Shown piece by piece: positions 10,022 through 20,110 of a DNA stretch of 64,000 nucleotides. The notes under the pieces were generated by a model. It did not search any database. It was not told where the DNA came from and saw nothing but the letters and a program-made list of their open reading frames with translations. Location: contig NZ_PXWF02000310.1 in NCBI RefSeq assembly GCF_003011895.2, forward strand, positions 1 through 64,000, given 5' to 3'. The translations under genes and the position numbers were made by a program. The DNA comes from Massilia glaciei (GTDB lineage Bacteria > Pseudomonadota > Gammaproteobacteria > Burkholderiales > Burkholderiaceae_D). The stretch's first letter is position 1. The number at the start of each line of letters is the position of its first letter.

Positions 10022-13000
10022 ATGCCTTCTCCCGTCCAGCCCGGTCTTCTCATTTTGCATGGCAACCAGATGGAGCAATTGCGCGCCGCCTTGTTCGGCT
10101 GGCTGCGCGCCAATCCGCTCGGTCCGCTCGAGCAGGAGACCATCCTGGTGCAGTCGAACGGCGTGGCCGAATGGCTCAAGATCGCGCTGGCCGAGGAAAT
10201 GGGCGTGTGCGCGGCGACCCGCATCGCGCTGCCGGCGCGTTTTCTGTGGGAAGCCTATCGCGGCATGCTCGGGCGCGAGCGGGTGCCCAAGCGCTCGCCG
10301 TTCGACAAGGGCCCGCTGACCTGGCGCCTGATGCGCCTGCTGCCGGCCCTGCTGGCCGACCCGGTGTTCAAGCCGCTTCAGCACTTTTTGGGCGACGGCG
10401 ACCCGGAGCGGCGCCTGCAGCTGGCCGAGCGCCTGGCCGACCTGTTCGACCAATACCAGGTGTACCGCGCCGACTGGCTCTCCGACTGGGCCGCCGGGCG
10501 CGACCAGCTGCGCGACGCGCGCGGCGACGTGAGCGCGCTGGCGCCCGAACAGCGCTGGCAGGCGCAGCTCTGGCGCGCCGTCACGGCCAGCCTGCCCGAG
10601 GCCCAGCGCGGCTCGGGCCGCGCCACCGTCCACGACCTGTTCGTGGCCGCCGGCGAACAGGGCGCCGCGCCGCTGGGCAGGCTGCCGCGGCGCGTGGTCC
10701 TGTTCGGCATCTCGGCGTTGCCGTACCAGAGCCTGCAGGCCGTGGCCACGCTCGCGCGCCACACCCAGGTGCTGCTGGCGGTGCCCAACCCGTGCCGCTT
10801 CTACTGGGGCGACATCATCGATGGGCGCGAGCTGCTGCGGGCCGCGCGCAAGCGCCAGGCCCAGGGCCCGGCAGGCGACTTGTCGGCCATTGCGCCCGAG
10901 GCGATGCACGCGCACAGCCACCCGCTGCTGGCGAGCTGGGGCCGCCAGGGCCGCGACTTCGTGCGCATGCTCGACGAATTCGACACCGACACCGCCAGCA
11001 AATTTCCCAACGTGCGGGTCGACCTGTTCAGCGAAGACGAGGGCGAAACCCTGCTGGCGCAGGTGCAGGGCGCCGTGCGCGACCTGCTGCCCTTGACCGA
11101 ACACGCATTCCCCGCGCCCGACGCGCGCGACCGCTCGATCGAGTTCCACGTCGCCCACAGCGCCCAGCGCGAGGTCGAGGTGCTGCACGACCAGTTGCTG
11201 TCGTGGTTCGGCGCGACCGCCGCCACCGGCCTGCGCCCGCGCGACGTGGTCGTCATGGTGCCCGACATCGACACCTTTTCGGCCGCGATCCACGCGGTGT
11301 TCGACCAGCACAAGCGCAACGACGCGCGCTTCATCCCGTTCGAGATCGGCGACGTCAAGGACCGCAGCGTCAATCCGCTGCTGGTCGCGCTCGAGTGGCT
11401 GCTGCGCCTGCCCGGCCAGCGCTGCCGCCAGAGCGAGGTGCGCGACCTGCTCGACGTGCCGGCGCTGGCGGCCCGCTTCGGGCTCGGCCCCGACGACCTG
11501 CCCACGCTGGGCCAATGGATCGAGGGCTCCGGCGTGCGCTGGGGGCTCGACCGCGCCCACCGCGACGGCCTCGGACTGGGCTCGGCGGGCGAGCAGAACG
11601 CCTGGATCTTCGGGGTGCGCCGCATGCTGCTCGGCTACGCGGCCGGCGCAGGCGCCAACTACGGCGGCATCGAACCGTACGCTGAGGTCGGCGGGCTCGA
11701 CGCGGCGCTGGCCGGCTCGCTGGCGCAACTGCTCGAAACCCTGCTCGCGTGGCGCGCGCGGCTGGCGCTGGCGCACACCCCGGCGCAGTGGGGCGAACAG
11801 GCGCGCGCCCTGCTGGCCGCGTTCTTCGACGCCGGCGAAGAGGGCGACCGCCTGACCTTGGCCCAGCTGGGCGAGGCCCTGCAAGGCTGGCTCGAAAAAT
11901 GCGAGGGCGCCGAATTCGACGAGGCGGTGCCGCTGGCGGTGCTGCGCGAGGCCTGGCTCGGCGCGCTCGACGAACCGACCCTGAACCACCAGTTCGTCTC
12001 GGGCGGGGTCACGTTTTGCACCCTGATGCCGATGCGCGCGGTGCCGTTCCGCGTGGTGTGCCTGCTCGGCATGAACGACGGCGACTTTCCGCGGCGCGCC
12101 CCCAAGGCCGATTTCGACCTGCTCGCGCTGCCGCGCATGACGCGCCCGGGCGACCGCTCGCGCCGCGACGACGACCGCTACCTGATGCTCGAGGCGGTGC
12201 TGGCCGCGCGCGACAAGCTCTATGTGAGCTGGGTCGGGCGCAACGTGCGCGACAACAGCGAGCAGCCGGCCTCGGTGCTGGTGTCGCAGTTGCGCGACTA
12301 CCTGGCCGCCGGCTGGGATCTCGAGCTCGCGGCGCTGACGACCGAACACGCGCTCCAGCCGTTCAGCCGCCGCTACTTCGAGCAGGGCGGCCTGCTTACC
12401 TACGCGCGCGAATGGCGCGCCGCCCACGCCGACGACGCCGGCCGGGAGGGCGAGGCGCCGGCGCCGTTCGAACTCGAGCCGGGGCACCGCCTCAAGCTGG
12501 CCGAACTGCTCAATTTCCTGCGTCAGCCGGCGCGCTATTTCTTCCGCCGCCGCCTCGGCGTCTCGTTCGCCGACGCCGCCCAGGTGGGCGAGGACGAGGA
12601 GCCGTTCGCGCTCGACGCGCTCGAGCGCTATTTTTTGGAGGACAGCCTGCTCGACGACGCCGGCCGGCCCGAGGCGGTCGACGAGGTGCCGGCCGCGCTC
12701 GGCCTGCGCGCCGAGCGGCTCGGGCGCGAAGGCGTGCTGCCGATCGGCCTGGTCGGCGAGCAGCTGCAAAGGGAGCTGGTCAAAGGCCTGGTCCCGGTGC
12801 GCAGCGCGTGGCTCGAACTGGGCGCGCGCTTCGACGCGGCCGCCCCCAAGCTGGCCGTCAGCCTCGCCTTCGACGGCGTGCTGCTCGAGGACTGGATCGA
12901 CAAGCTGCGCACCAGCGGCGGCCAGACCGTGTGGCTGATGCAAAGCTCGGCCAAGGCGCTCGATAAAAAAGGCAGGCCGCGCGGCGACAAACTGATCGGC

Positions 13001-13426
13001 CCGTGGCTGCGCCAGCTCGCCGCCGCCGCGATCGGCCACGAGGTGACCGGGTTCCTGGTCGCGCGCGACGCCGTCGTGACCATGGCGCCGCTCGAGCCGG
13101 CGGCGGCGCGCCAGACCCTGGCCGACCTGGTCCGGCTGTGGCGCGCCAACCTCGACAGCCCGCTGCCGACCGCCTGCAAGACGGCGCTCGCGCAGCTGCA
13201 GGGGGGCGACCCGCGCGCCGTCTACGACGGCGGCTTCGACATGTCGGGCGAGGTCGACGACCTGTGCCTGGCGCGCCTGTGGCCCGACTTCGCCGCGCTG
13301 GCCGCCGGCGGCGGCTGGGAGACCACCGCCGACGAGCTTTACGGGCCGCTGGTGCGCTGGCTCGGCGAGCACGTGCGGGCGAGCGCGCTCGAGGCGCAAG
13401 CGGACGCCGAGGAGGGGGACGCATGA
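10022..13426 (+). CDS. recC: RecBCD exonuclease V, RecC (gamma) subunit
   Basis: RecC is the catalytically inactive helicase-like subunit that splits the strands and reads Chi in the RecBCD repair machine. The 1134-residue length fits the family. The N-terminus shows LLILHGNQMEQL and TILVQSNGVAEWLKI, typical of RecC, followed by the degenerate superfamily 1 helicase regions. Residues 658-740 are the part also present as the relic at 7205. The stop overlaps the recB start (ATGA at 13423), indicating translational coupling in a recC-recB-recD operon. It lies 207 bases after the GH64-like gene. Confidence 0.95.
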   Translation: MPSPVQPGLLILHGNQMEQLRAALFGWLRANPLGPLEQETILVQSNGVAEWLKIALAEEMGVCAATRIALPARFLWEAYRGMLGRERVPKRSPFDKGPLTWRLMRLLPALLADPVFKPLQHFLGDGDPERRLQLAERLADLFDQYQVYRADWLSDWAAGRDQLRDARGDVSALAPEQRWQAQLWRAVTASLPEAQRGSGRATVHDLFVAAGEQGAAPLGRLPRRVVLFGISALPYQSLQAVATLARHTQVLLAVPNPCRFYWGDIIDGRELLRAARKRQAQGPAGDLSAIAPEAMHAHSHPLLASWGRQGRDFVRMLDEFDTDTASKFPNVRVDLFSEDEGETLLAQVQGAVRDLLPLTEHAFPAPDARDRSIEFHVAHSAQREVEVLHDQLLSWFGATAATGLRPRDVVVMVPDIDTFSAAIHAVFDQHKRNDARFIPFEIGDVKDRSVNPLLVALEWLLRLPGQRCRQSEVRDLLDVPALAARFGLGPDDLPTLGQWIEGSGVRWGLDRAHRDGLGLGSAGEQNAWIFGVRRMLLGYAAGAGANYGGIEPYAEVGGLDAALAGSLAQLLETLLAWRARLALAHTPAQWGEQARALLAAFFDAGEEGDRLTLAQLGEALQGWLEKCEGAEFDEAVPLAVLREAWLGALDEPTLNHQFVSGGVTFCTLMPMRAVPFRVVCLLGMNDGDFPRRAPKADFDLLALPRMTRPGDRSRRDDDRYLMLEAVLAARDKLYVSWVGRNVRDNSEQPASVLVSQLRDYLAAGWDLELAALTTEHALQPFSRRYFEQGGLLTYAREWRAAHADDAGREGEAPAPFELEPGHRLKLAELLNFLRQPARYFFRRRLGVSFADAAQVGEDEEPFALDALERYFLEDSLLDDAGRPEAVDEVPAALGLRAERLGREGVLPIGLVGEQLQRELVKGLVPVRSAWLELGARFDAAAPKLAVSLAFDGVLLEDWIDKLRTSGGQTVWLMQSSAKALDKKGRPRGDKLIGPWLRQLAAAAIGHEVTGFLVARDAVVTMAPLEPAAARQTLADLVRLWRANLDSPLPTACKTALAQLQGGDPRAVYDGGFDMSGEVDDLCLARLWPDFAALAAGGGWETTADELYGPLVRWLGEHVRASALEAQADAEEGDA

Positions 13427-16400
13427 GCCAGTTGCTCGAGGCCTTGACCTTCCCCTTGCACGGCTCGCGCCTGATCGAGGCCAGCGCAGGCACCGGTAAG
13501 ACCTGGACCATCGCCGCCCTGTACCTGCGGCTGGTGCTCGGGCATGGCGGCGACGACGGCTATGCGCGGGCGCTGCTGCCGTCCGAAATATTGGTCATGA
13601 CGTTCACCCGCGCGGCCACGCGCGAGCTGTCGAACCGGGTGCGCGAGCGCCTGGTGCAGGCGGCCGCGTACTTTCGCGGCGAGCTCGAACTGAACGACCC
13701 GTACCTGGCCGCGCTGGCCGCCTCGTACGCGGGCGGCCAGGAGCGCGAACAGGCCGCGCACCGGCTGGTGATGGCGGCCGAGACGATGGACGAGGCGGCC
13801 ATTTTCACGATCGACGCGTGGTGCCAGCGCATGCTGCGCGAGCACGCCTTCGACAGCGGCAGCCTGTTCGACGAGGAGCTGCTCGGCGACGAGCGCGCGC
13901 TGTTCGAGGACGCCGCGCACGACTACTGGCGCCAGAACGTGTACCCGCTCAACTTGGCCGCGCTCGGTTCGCTGCTCGATTGCTGGGCCGACGTCGGCGC
14001 GCTCAAGCAATCGGTGCGCGAGCTGGTCGGGCGCGTCGACGCGCTCGGCGAGGTCCCCGACGAATCGGTCCCGGCGCTGATCGTGCGCGTCGAGCGCGCG
14101 CAACTGGCCGCGCTCAAGCGCATCAAGGCCGGCTGGGCCGAGCGTGCCGGCGCCATGGCGGCCTGGATCAACGACCAGCGCGCGGCCACGCCCAAATGCT
14201 TCAGCGGCGTCAAGCTCAAACCCGAAACCGTCGCCAGATGGCTCGACGCGCTGCGCGAGTGGGCCGGGGATCCGGCCCAGGTGATGCCCGACATCGGCGA
14301 AAAGGCGTGGGAGCGGCTCACCATCGCCGGCATGGAGGCGGCCTTCAACAAGGGTTTTTCGGCCGAGGTGCCGGACTGCTTCGCGCACACGACGGCCTTG
14401 TTCGAGGCGCTGGCCGGGCTCGACCTGGTGGCGCACGCGATGGTGCGGCACGCGGCGGTCAACATCGCGCGCCGCATGGCCGAGCTCAAAACGCGCAGCG
14501 GCCAGTTCGGCTTCGCCGACATGCTCGAGCGGCTCAAGGGCGCGCTCGAGGGCCCCAACGGCGAGGCGCTGCGCAACACCATCACCGCGCAGTTCCCGAT
14601 CGCGATGGTCGACGAATTCCAAGACACCTCGCGCGACCAGTACCGCATCTTCGACCTGCTGTACCGGGTGGCCGACAACGCGCGCGGGCAGGGCCTGTTC
14701 CTGATCGGCGACCCCAAACAGTCGATCTACGGCTTCCGTGGCGCCGACATCCGCAGCTACCTGGCCGCGCGCCGCGCCACCGAGGGGCGCCACTACCAGC
14801 TCGGCACCAACTACCGCTCGACGGCGGCGCTGGTGGCGGCGGTCAACCAGTTGTTCCTGCATGCCGAGGGCGAGGGCGACCGCCCCGGCTTTTCGGCCGG
14901 CGCCTTCCGCTTCCGCAAGGGCGCGGACAATCCGCTGCCGTTCGAGGCCGTCGGCGCCCAGGGCCGCAAGCAGGAACTGGTCGGCGTGGGCGGACCGTGC
15001 GCGGCGCTGTCGATCTGCGGTTCCGACCGCGACGACTTCAAGGCCGACGACTACCGCGAGTTCTTCGCCCACCACTGCGCCGAACACATCGTCGGCCTGC
15101 TCAACGACCCGGAGGCGGGCTTCCGCGAAGGCGACACATTCACCCGCCTGATGCCGGCCGATATCGCCATCCTGGTGCGCGACCGGCGCGAGGCGGGCGC
15201 GGTCCGGCGCGCGCTGGCCCGGCGCAAGGTCAACAGCGTGTATTTGTCCGACAAGGACTCGGTGCTCGAGAGCGAGGAGGCGGCCGACGCGCTGCGCTGG
15301 CTCAGCGCGGTCGCCAATCCGCTCGACGGCGGCCTGGCGCGGGCGGCTTTTGCGACGGCCACGGCGCGCCTGTCGCTGGCCGAACTGGCGCGCCTGTCGA
15401 GCGACGAGCTGGCCTGGGAGGCGCGCGTCGAACAGCTCAAGGCGCTGCACCTGGTCTGGCAGCGCCAGGGCGTGCTGGCGATGCTACGCCGCTTCGTGCA
15501 CGAACTGGGCCTGCCCTCGGCCCTGCTGGGCGAGGCCGGCGGCGAGCGCAAGCTGACCAACCTGCTGCACCTGGCCGAGTTGCTGCAGTCGGCCAGCGGC
15601 CAGCTCGACGGCGAGCAGGCCCTGATCCGCTGGCTGGCCGAGCAGGTCGCGGGCGAGGGCGGGGGCGGCGACGAGCGGGTGCTGCGCCTCGAAAGCGACG
15701 CCGAACTGGTCAAGGTCGTCACGGTGCACAAATCGAAGGGGCTCGAGTACCCGCTGGTGTACCTGCCGTTCGCGGTCACCGCGCGCCAGACCGACCGGCG
15801 CAAGCGCAGCTTCTTCGACTTCACCGACAAGGACGAGCGGCGCCGGATCGACCTGACGCTGTCGGACGAGGCGCTCGGCGCGGTCGAACGCGCCCGCATC
15901 GAGGAGGATTTGCGCCTGCTGTACGTGGCGCTGACGCGCGCGCGCCACTTCTTGTGGCTCGGCGTGGCCGCGCTGGGCGTAAAAAAGGGCGGCGAGAACA
16001 AGCTGCACGATTCTGCGCTGGGCTACCTGCTGACCGGCGGCAGCCCGATCGCGCTGCCCGACATGCCGGCGCGCTGGGAGCAACTGCGCGGCCCGTGCGA
16101 GGCGATCGCGCTCGAATCGCTCGGCGCGCCGCAGGCCATCACGGCGCTCTCGCGCGCCGAGCAGCGGCTGCCATTGGTCGAGGCGGCCCAGTTCCGCGGC
16201 AGGTTCGAACGCGACTGGAGCGTCGGCTCGTTCACCTCGCTCACGCGCCAGACCAGCGCCGCGCCCATGCGGGCGCAGGATGAAACGCTGTTCGAGGAGG
16301 CGCCGCGGCAAAGCGCCGCGCGCACCGACGACGCCCCGTGGCACCGCTTCCCGCGCGGCGCGATGCCCGGCAATTTTTTGCACGAGCAGCTCGAATGGAT

Positions 16401-17079
16401 GGGACAGGAGGGTTTTGCGCTGGTCGGCGACGACAACTTCGCGCCGCGGCTGGCCCAGCGCTGCGAGCGCGCCGGCTGGGCCAACCGGCAGGACGACACC
16501 ATCGCCTGGCTGGCCGCGGTCGCGCAAACGGCGCTGCCGCCGTTGGGCGCGGCGCTGGCGCAGATCGACATCGCACTGCCCGAGATGGAATTCTGGTTCC
16601 CGAGCGAGCACCTCAAAACGGCGGACCTCGACCGGCTGTGCGCGGCCCGCCTGCTGGGCAAGACGGCGCGCCCGGCGCTGCCCGAGCGCCAGTTGCACGG
16701 CATGCTCAAAGGCTTCGCCGACCTGGTGTTCGAACACGCGGGGCGCTACTGGGTGCTCGACTACAAATCGAATTCGCTGGGCCCCGGCGACGCCGCCTAC
16801 AGCCAGGCCGCGATGGCCGCGGGCATGGCGGCGCACCGCTACGACATCCAGGGCGCGATCTACATGCTGGCCCTGCACCGGCTGCTGGCGAGCCGGCTGG
16901 GCGCCGACTACGACCCGGCGCGGCAGCTCGGCGGCGCGATCTTCCTGTTCCTGCGCGGCATAGCCAACACCCAGACGCACGGCTGCTATGTGCTGGACCC
17001 GGACCTGGCGCTGCTCGACGGGCTCGACCGGCTCTTGAACAAGGGCGCACCGGCGCAAGGCGGCACCGATGACGATTGA
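13423..17079 (+). CDS. recB: RecBCD exonuclease V, RecB (beta) subunit
   Basis: RecB is the 3'-5' helicase and sole nuclease of RecBCD. The ATG overlapping the recC stop gives 1218 residues; the open frame extends upstream to 13003 only as a shadow of recC. Visible motifs are Walker A EASAGTGKTWT near the N-terminus, DEXX-type MVDEFQDTS, the helicase motif VVTVHKSKGLEYP, LLYVALTRARH, and the C-terminal nuclease segment GMLKGFADLVF followed by WVLDYKSNSLG with the catalytic Asp and Lys. Its last 11 bases overlap recD. Confidence 0.96.
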   Translation: MSQLLEALTFPLHGSRLIEASAGTGKTWTIAALYLRLVLGHGGDDGYARALLPSEILVMTFTRAATRELSNRVRERLVQAAAYFRGELELNDPYLAALAASYAGGQEREQAAHRLVMAAETMDEAAIFTIDAWCQRMLREHAFDSGSLFDEELLGDERALFEDAAHDYWRQNVYPLNLAALGSLLDCWADVGALKQSVRELVGRVDALGEVPDESVPALIVRVERAQLAALKRIKAGWAERAGAMAAWINDQRAATPKCFSGVKLKPETVARWLDALREWAGDPAQVMPDIGEKAWERLTIAGMEAAFNKGFSAEVPDCFAHTTALFEALAGLDLVAHAMVRHAAVNIARRMAELKTRSGQFGFADMLERLKGALEGPNGEALRNTITAQFPIAMVDEFQDTSRDQYRIFDLLYRVADNARGQGLFLIGDPKQSIYGFRGADIRSYLAARRATEGRHYQLGTNYRSTAALVAAVNQLFLHAEGEGDRPGFSAGAFRFRKGADNPLPFEAVGAQGRKQELVGVGGPCAALSICGSDRDDFKADDYREFFAHHCAEHIVGLLNDPEAGFREGDTFTRLMPADIAILVRDRREAGAVRRALARRKVNSVYLSDKDSVLESEEAADALRWLSAVANPLDGGLARAAFATATARLSLAELARLSSDELAWEARVEQLKALHLVWQRQGVLAMLRRFVHELGLPSALLGEAGGERKLTNLLHLAELLQSASGQLDGEQALIRWLAEQVAGEGGGGDERVLRLESDAELVKVVTVHKSKGLEYPLVYLPFAVTARQTDRRKRSFFDFTDKDERRRIDLTLSDEALGAVERARIEEDLRLLYVALTRARHFLWLGVAALGVKKGGENKLHDSALGYLLTGGSPIALPDMPARWEQLRGPCEAIALESLGAPQAITALSRAEQRLPLVEAAQFRGRFERDWSVGSFTSLTRQTSAAPMRAQDETLFEEAPRQSAARTDDAPWHRFPRGAMPGNFLHEQLEWMGQEGFALVGDDNFAPRLAQRCERAGWANRQDDTIAWLAAVAQTALPPLGAALAQIDIALPEMEFWFPSEHLKTADLDRLCAARLLGKTARPALPERQLHGMLKGFADLVFEHAGRYWVLDYKSNSLGPGDAAYSQAAMAAGMAAHRYDIQGAIYMLALHRLLASRLGADYDPARQLGGAIFLFLRGIANTQTHGCYVLDPDLALLDGLDRLLNKGAPAQGGTDDD

Positions 17080-19024
17080 CGAACAACTCGAGGGCCTGTG
17101 GAGCGAGGTCGGGACGCTGACCGAGGCGGGCGAACTGCGCCGCTTGAGCGGCGTGTTCGCGCGCTTCGTCGCCTCGCTGGGCACGGCCTCGCCGGCGCTG
17201 ATGCTCGCCTGCGTGGTGCTGTCCGAACTCGAAGGGCGCGGCCACAGCTGCCTGATGCTCGACGAACTGGCCGACGACCCGTGCGCCATGCTCGGCTGGA
17301 CGAAGGAGCAGTGGCATGCGCTGGCCGGCGCGGTGGCGCCGCTGCCCAAACAAGCCAGGGGCTGGAGCGCGCAACTGGGCGCGTGCGAGCAGGTGTGGCA
17401 GGTCGGCGAACTCGATTTCGACCAGCCGCTCGTGCTCGACGGCGGGCGGCTCTACCTGCGCCGCTACTGGCGCGACGAGACCGTGGTCGCCCACAGCATC
17501 CGCGCGCGCGCTCTGGCGCTGCGCGAGGTCGACGTGCCCAGGGTGCGCCGCTGGATCGACATCCTGTTCGCCTCCGAGCGGCGGGCCGAGTCGCCCGACT
17601 GGCAAAAGCTGGCCTGCGCGGTGGCGCTGCGCGGTTCGGTCGCGATCATCACGGGCGGGCCGGGCACCGGCAAGACCTATACCGTGGCGCGCCTGCTGGC
17701 CCTGCTGTTCGCGGTCGCGCCCGACGCCAACGGCCAGCGCATCGCGCTCGCCGCGCCGACCGGCAAGGCCGCCGCGCGGCTCAAGCAGTCGATCGACAAG
17801 GCGCTCGGCGAGCTGGCCGAAAAGGTCGGCGACGCGCTGCCGCTGCGCGAACTTAACGCCCGCGTGGGCGCGGCGCGCACCCTGCACAGCCTGTTGGGCG
17901 CGCGGCCCGGCACACGCGCCTTCGCCCACAACCAGGGCAATCCGCTCGACGTCGATGTGCTCATCGTCGACGAGGCGTCGATGGTGCACCTCGAGATGAT
18001 GGCCGCGCTGCTCGACGCCCTGCCGCCGACGGCCACCTTGATCCTGTTGGGCGACAAGGACCAGCTGGCGTCGGTGGAGGCGGGCGCGGTGCTGGGCGAC
18101 CTGTGCCGCGACGCCCAGGCCGGCGGCTACTCGGCCGCCACGCTGGCGTATGCGCAGGCGGCCAGCGCCGAGACCATCCCCGACCAGTACCTGGGCGCGG
18201 CCGGAGCGCTCGCGCAGCAGACCGTGATGCTGCGCCACAGCCGCCGCTTCGGCGGGCCGATCGGCCAGCTCGCGCTCGCCGTCAACGCCGGCGATGTGGC
18301 CGCGGCCGAGGCCAGCCTGCGCGCCGGCGACAGCGCGGTCCACTGGATCGAGCACGCGCAGCAAAAGCACGTGGTGCAGCTGGCATTGGACGGGCGCGCC
18401 GGCGTCGGCGGCGGCTACCGGGACTACCTGGCGCTGGTGCGCGACGGCGCGCACGGTGAACAAGACGAGCACGAGGCGTGGGTGCGCAAGGTGCTGCACA
18501 GCTTCGAGGCGTTCCGCGTGCTGTGCGCGGTGCGCGACGGCGAGTGGGGTGTGGTCGGCCTGAACGCGGCGATCGAAGCGCGGCTCGAGGCCGAGGGGCT
18601 GATCAAACGGCGCAGCGAATGGTATGTTGGGCGGCCCGTCATGGTCACCCGAAACGACTACGGCAGCGGCGTGTTCAACGGCGACATCGGGCTCACGCTG
18701 GCCGATCCGGCGCGCGCCGGTTCGCTGCGCGTGTACTTCCTCGAGGGGGACAAGGTGCGCAGCGTGCTGGCCACGCGCCTGCGCCACGTGGAGACCGCGT
18801 TCGCGATGACGGTGCACAAATCGCAGGGGTCCGAGTTCCGCCACACGGTGCTGGTGCTGCCGCCCGACCGCGCCGCGCCGATCGCGCGCGAACTTATTTA
18901 CACCGGCATCACCCGGGCCAGCACGGTGTTCACGCTGGTCTCACCGGGCAGCGCCGCCCTGGGCGAGGCGATCGCCTGCAGCACGCGGCGCGCCAGCGGC
19001 CTGCGCGAGATGATCGCGAGATGA
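17069..19024 (+). CDS. recD: RecBCD exonuclease V, RecD (alpha) subunit
   Basis: RecD is the 5'-3' superfamily 1B helicase of RecBCD. The 651-residue product has an N-terminal RecD domain (about 1-150), Walker A IITGGPGTGKTYT, Walker B VLIVDEASMV, LGDKDQLASVEAG, and the C-terminal motif AMTVHKSQGSEF. The start overlaps recB by 11 bases. It completes the operon; a VOC-family gene follows after about 65 bases and may share the transcript. Confidence 0.95.
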   Translation: MTIDEQLEGLWSEVGTLTEAGELRRLSGVFARFVASLGTASPALMLACVVLSELEGRGHSCLMLDELADDPCAMLGWTKEQWHALAGAVAPLPKQARGWSAQLGACEQVWQVGELDFDQPLVLDGGRLYLRRYWRDETVVAHSIRARALALREVDVPRVRRWIDILFASERRAESPDWQKLACAVALRGSVAIITGGPGTGKTYTVARLLALLFAVAPDANGQRIALAAPTGKAAARLKQSIDKALGELAEKVGDALPLRELNARVGAARTLHSLLGARPGTRAFAHNQGNPLDVDVLIVDEASMVHLEMMAALLDALPPTATLILLGDKDQLASVEAGAVLGDLCRDAQAGGYSAATLAYAQAASAETIPDQYLGAAGALAQQTVMLRHSRRFGGPIGQLALAVNAGDVAAAEASLRAGDSAVHWIEHAQQKHVVQLALDGRAGVGGGYRDYLALVRDGAHGEQDEHEAWVRKVLHSFEAFRVLCAVRDGEWGVVGLNAAIEARLEAEGLIKRRSEWYVGRPVMVTRNDYGSGVFNGDIGLTLADPARAGSLRVYFLEGDKVRSVLATRLRHVETAFAMTVHKSQGSEFRHTVLVLPPDRAAPIARELIYTGITRASTVFTLVSPGSAALGEAIACSTRRASGLREMIAR

Positions 19025-19088
19025 CGAGATGGACCATCAACCACAACAAGCAATCAACCACAACATCAACCACAAAAGCGGGGACGCA

Positions 19089-19481
19089 ATGAACGAGACG
19101 ACAACCGACTTCGGCCTCAATCTGATCGGGCAGATCGCGGTGCCGGTGGCCGACATCGAGCGCGCGGTCGCCTTCTACCGCGACGTGCTGGGCATGCGCT
19201 TTTTGTTCAAGGCGCCGCCGAGCCTGGGCTTTTTCGATTGCGGCGGCGTGCGCCTGATGCTCGATGTGGGCGCCAAGACGCAGATGGGCAATCACAGCTC
19301 GGTCATCTACTACAAGGTGGCCGATATCGCCGCAGCCGGCGCCGCCTTGAAGTCGCGCGGCGTCGTCTTCGAGTCGGAGCCGCATCTGGTGGCCAAAATG
19401 CCCGACCACGCGCTATGGATGGGTTTCTTCCGCGACCCTGACCAGAACCTGCTCGCAATCATGTGCGAGTTGCGCGATTAA
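19089..19481 (+). CDS. VOC-family (glyoxalase/bleomycin-resistance fold) protein
   Basis: The 130-residue single-domain protein shows the vicinal oxygen chelate pattern: IGQIAVPVADIERAVAFYRD at the start of the first beta-alpha-beta unit, LMLDVG in the middle, and a final FFRDPDQNLLAIM. I prefer the ATG at 19089. An upstream ATG at 19029 would add a low-complexity stretch rich in Asn, His and Gln that looks non-coding. Members include glyoxalases, dioxygenases and isomerases, and the substrate cannot be deduced. The next gene starts 34 bases downstream. Confidence 0.85.
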   Translation: MNETTTDFGLNLIGQIAVPVADIERAVAFYRDVLGMRFLFKAPPSLGFFDCGGVRLMLDVGAKTQMGNHSSVIYYKVADIAAAGAALKSRGVVFESEPHLVAKMPDHALWMGFFRDPDQNLLAIMCELRD

Positions 19482-19515
19482 GCGGCCAACGCTGGGGCGC
19501 AAACTGAAGCTGGCG

Positions 19516-20058
19516 GTGCTGCTGCCGCTTGGCGGCTTCGCGCTCGCCACGGCCGCGCTGGCGTTCGCCGGCCTGAACGACCGCCAGGGCCAGGCCGACC
19601 TGATCGTGGTGCCGGGCAATGCCATCGCGCCGGACGGCACGCCCAGCCCGCGCCTGGCCGCGCGGCTCGATGCCGCGCTCGCCTTGTACCGAGAGGGCCG
19701 CGCGCCGCGCGTGTTCGTCAGTGGAGGGATCGGCAGGCTGGGGTTCGACGAGGCGGTGTCGATGTCGGCCTACTTGGTCAGGCATGGCGTGCCGCGGCAG
19801 GCGATCATTCAGGACAATCTGGGCGTGAACACGGCGGCCACCGGCCGCAACGCCGCGGCGTACATGCGCGCCAACCGATTGACCTCGGCGTACGTCGCCA
19901 CGCAGTACTTCCATGTGCCGCGCACGCAACTGGCGCTGGAGAACAACGGGGTGCTGGTCACCGGCACCGCGCACGCGAAGTATGTCGAGATGCGCGACCT
20001 GTATTCGACGCCGCGCGAGGTGGTCGGGTATGCGGCCTACCTGCTCGGGAAAAACTAG
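19516..20058 (+). CDS. YdcF/SanA-like (DUF218) protein
   Basis: The GTG start yields 180 residues beginning with a hydrophobic segment (about 1-20) that should anchor the protein in the inner membrane. The DUF218 core follows: ADLIVVPGNA, RLDAALALYREGRAPRVFVSGG, GVNTAATGRNAAAYM, VATQYFHVPRTQLAL. Relatives such as SanA and ElyC affect envelope integrity; the biochemical activity is unclear. No better upstream start is visible: the frame runs on into the VOC gene without ATG or GTG, so the N-terminus is uncertain. It converges on the peptidase gene at 20111. Confidence 0.8.
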   Translation: MLLPLGGFALATAALAFAGLNDRQGQADLIVVPGNAIAPDGTPSPRLAARLDAALALYREGRAPRVFVSGGIGRLGFDEAVSMSAYLVRHGVPRQAIIQDNLGVNTAATGRNAAAYMRANRLTSAYVATQYFHVPRTQLALENNGVLVTGTAHAKYVEMRDLYSTPREVVGYAAYLLGKN

Positions 20059-20110
20059 ACCGGACTCGCTTCCAATTTGGCGAGCCGATAAAGCGCGCCC
20101 GATCCTCGGC

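Noticed and set aside
10004-13399. A 1131-codon open frame antisense to recC, and similar long antisense frames over recB, recD, the kinases and the APE genes
   Set aside because: They mirror the codon bias of the real genes in GC-rich DNA, are low in complexity (Arg/Ala/Gly/His), and have no ribosome sites or family resemblance.
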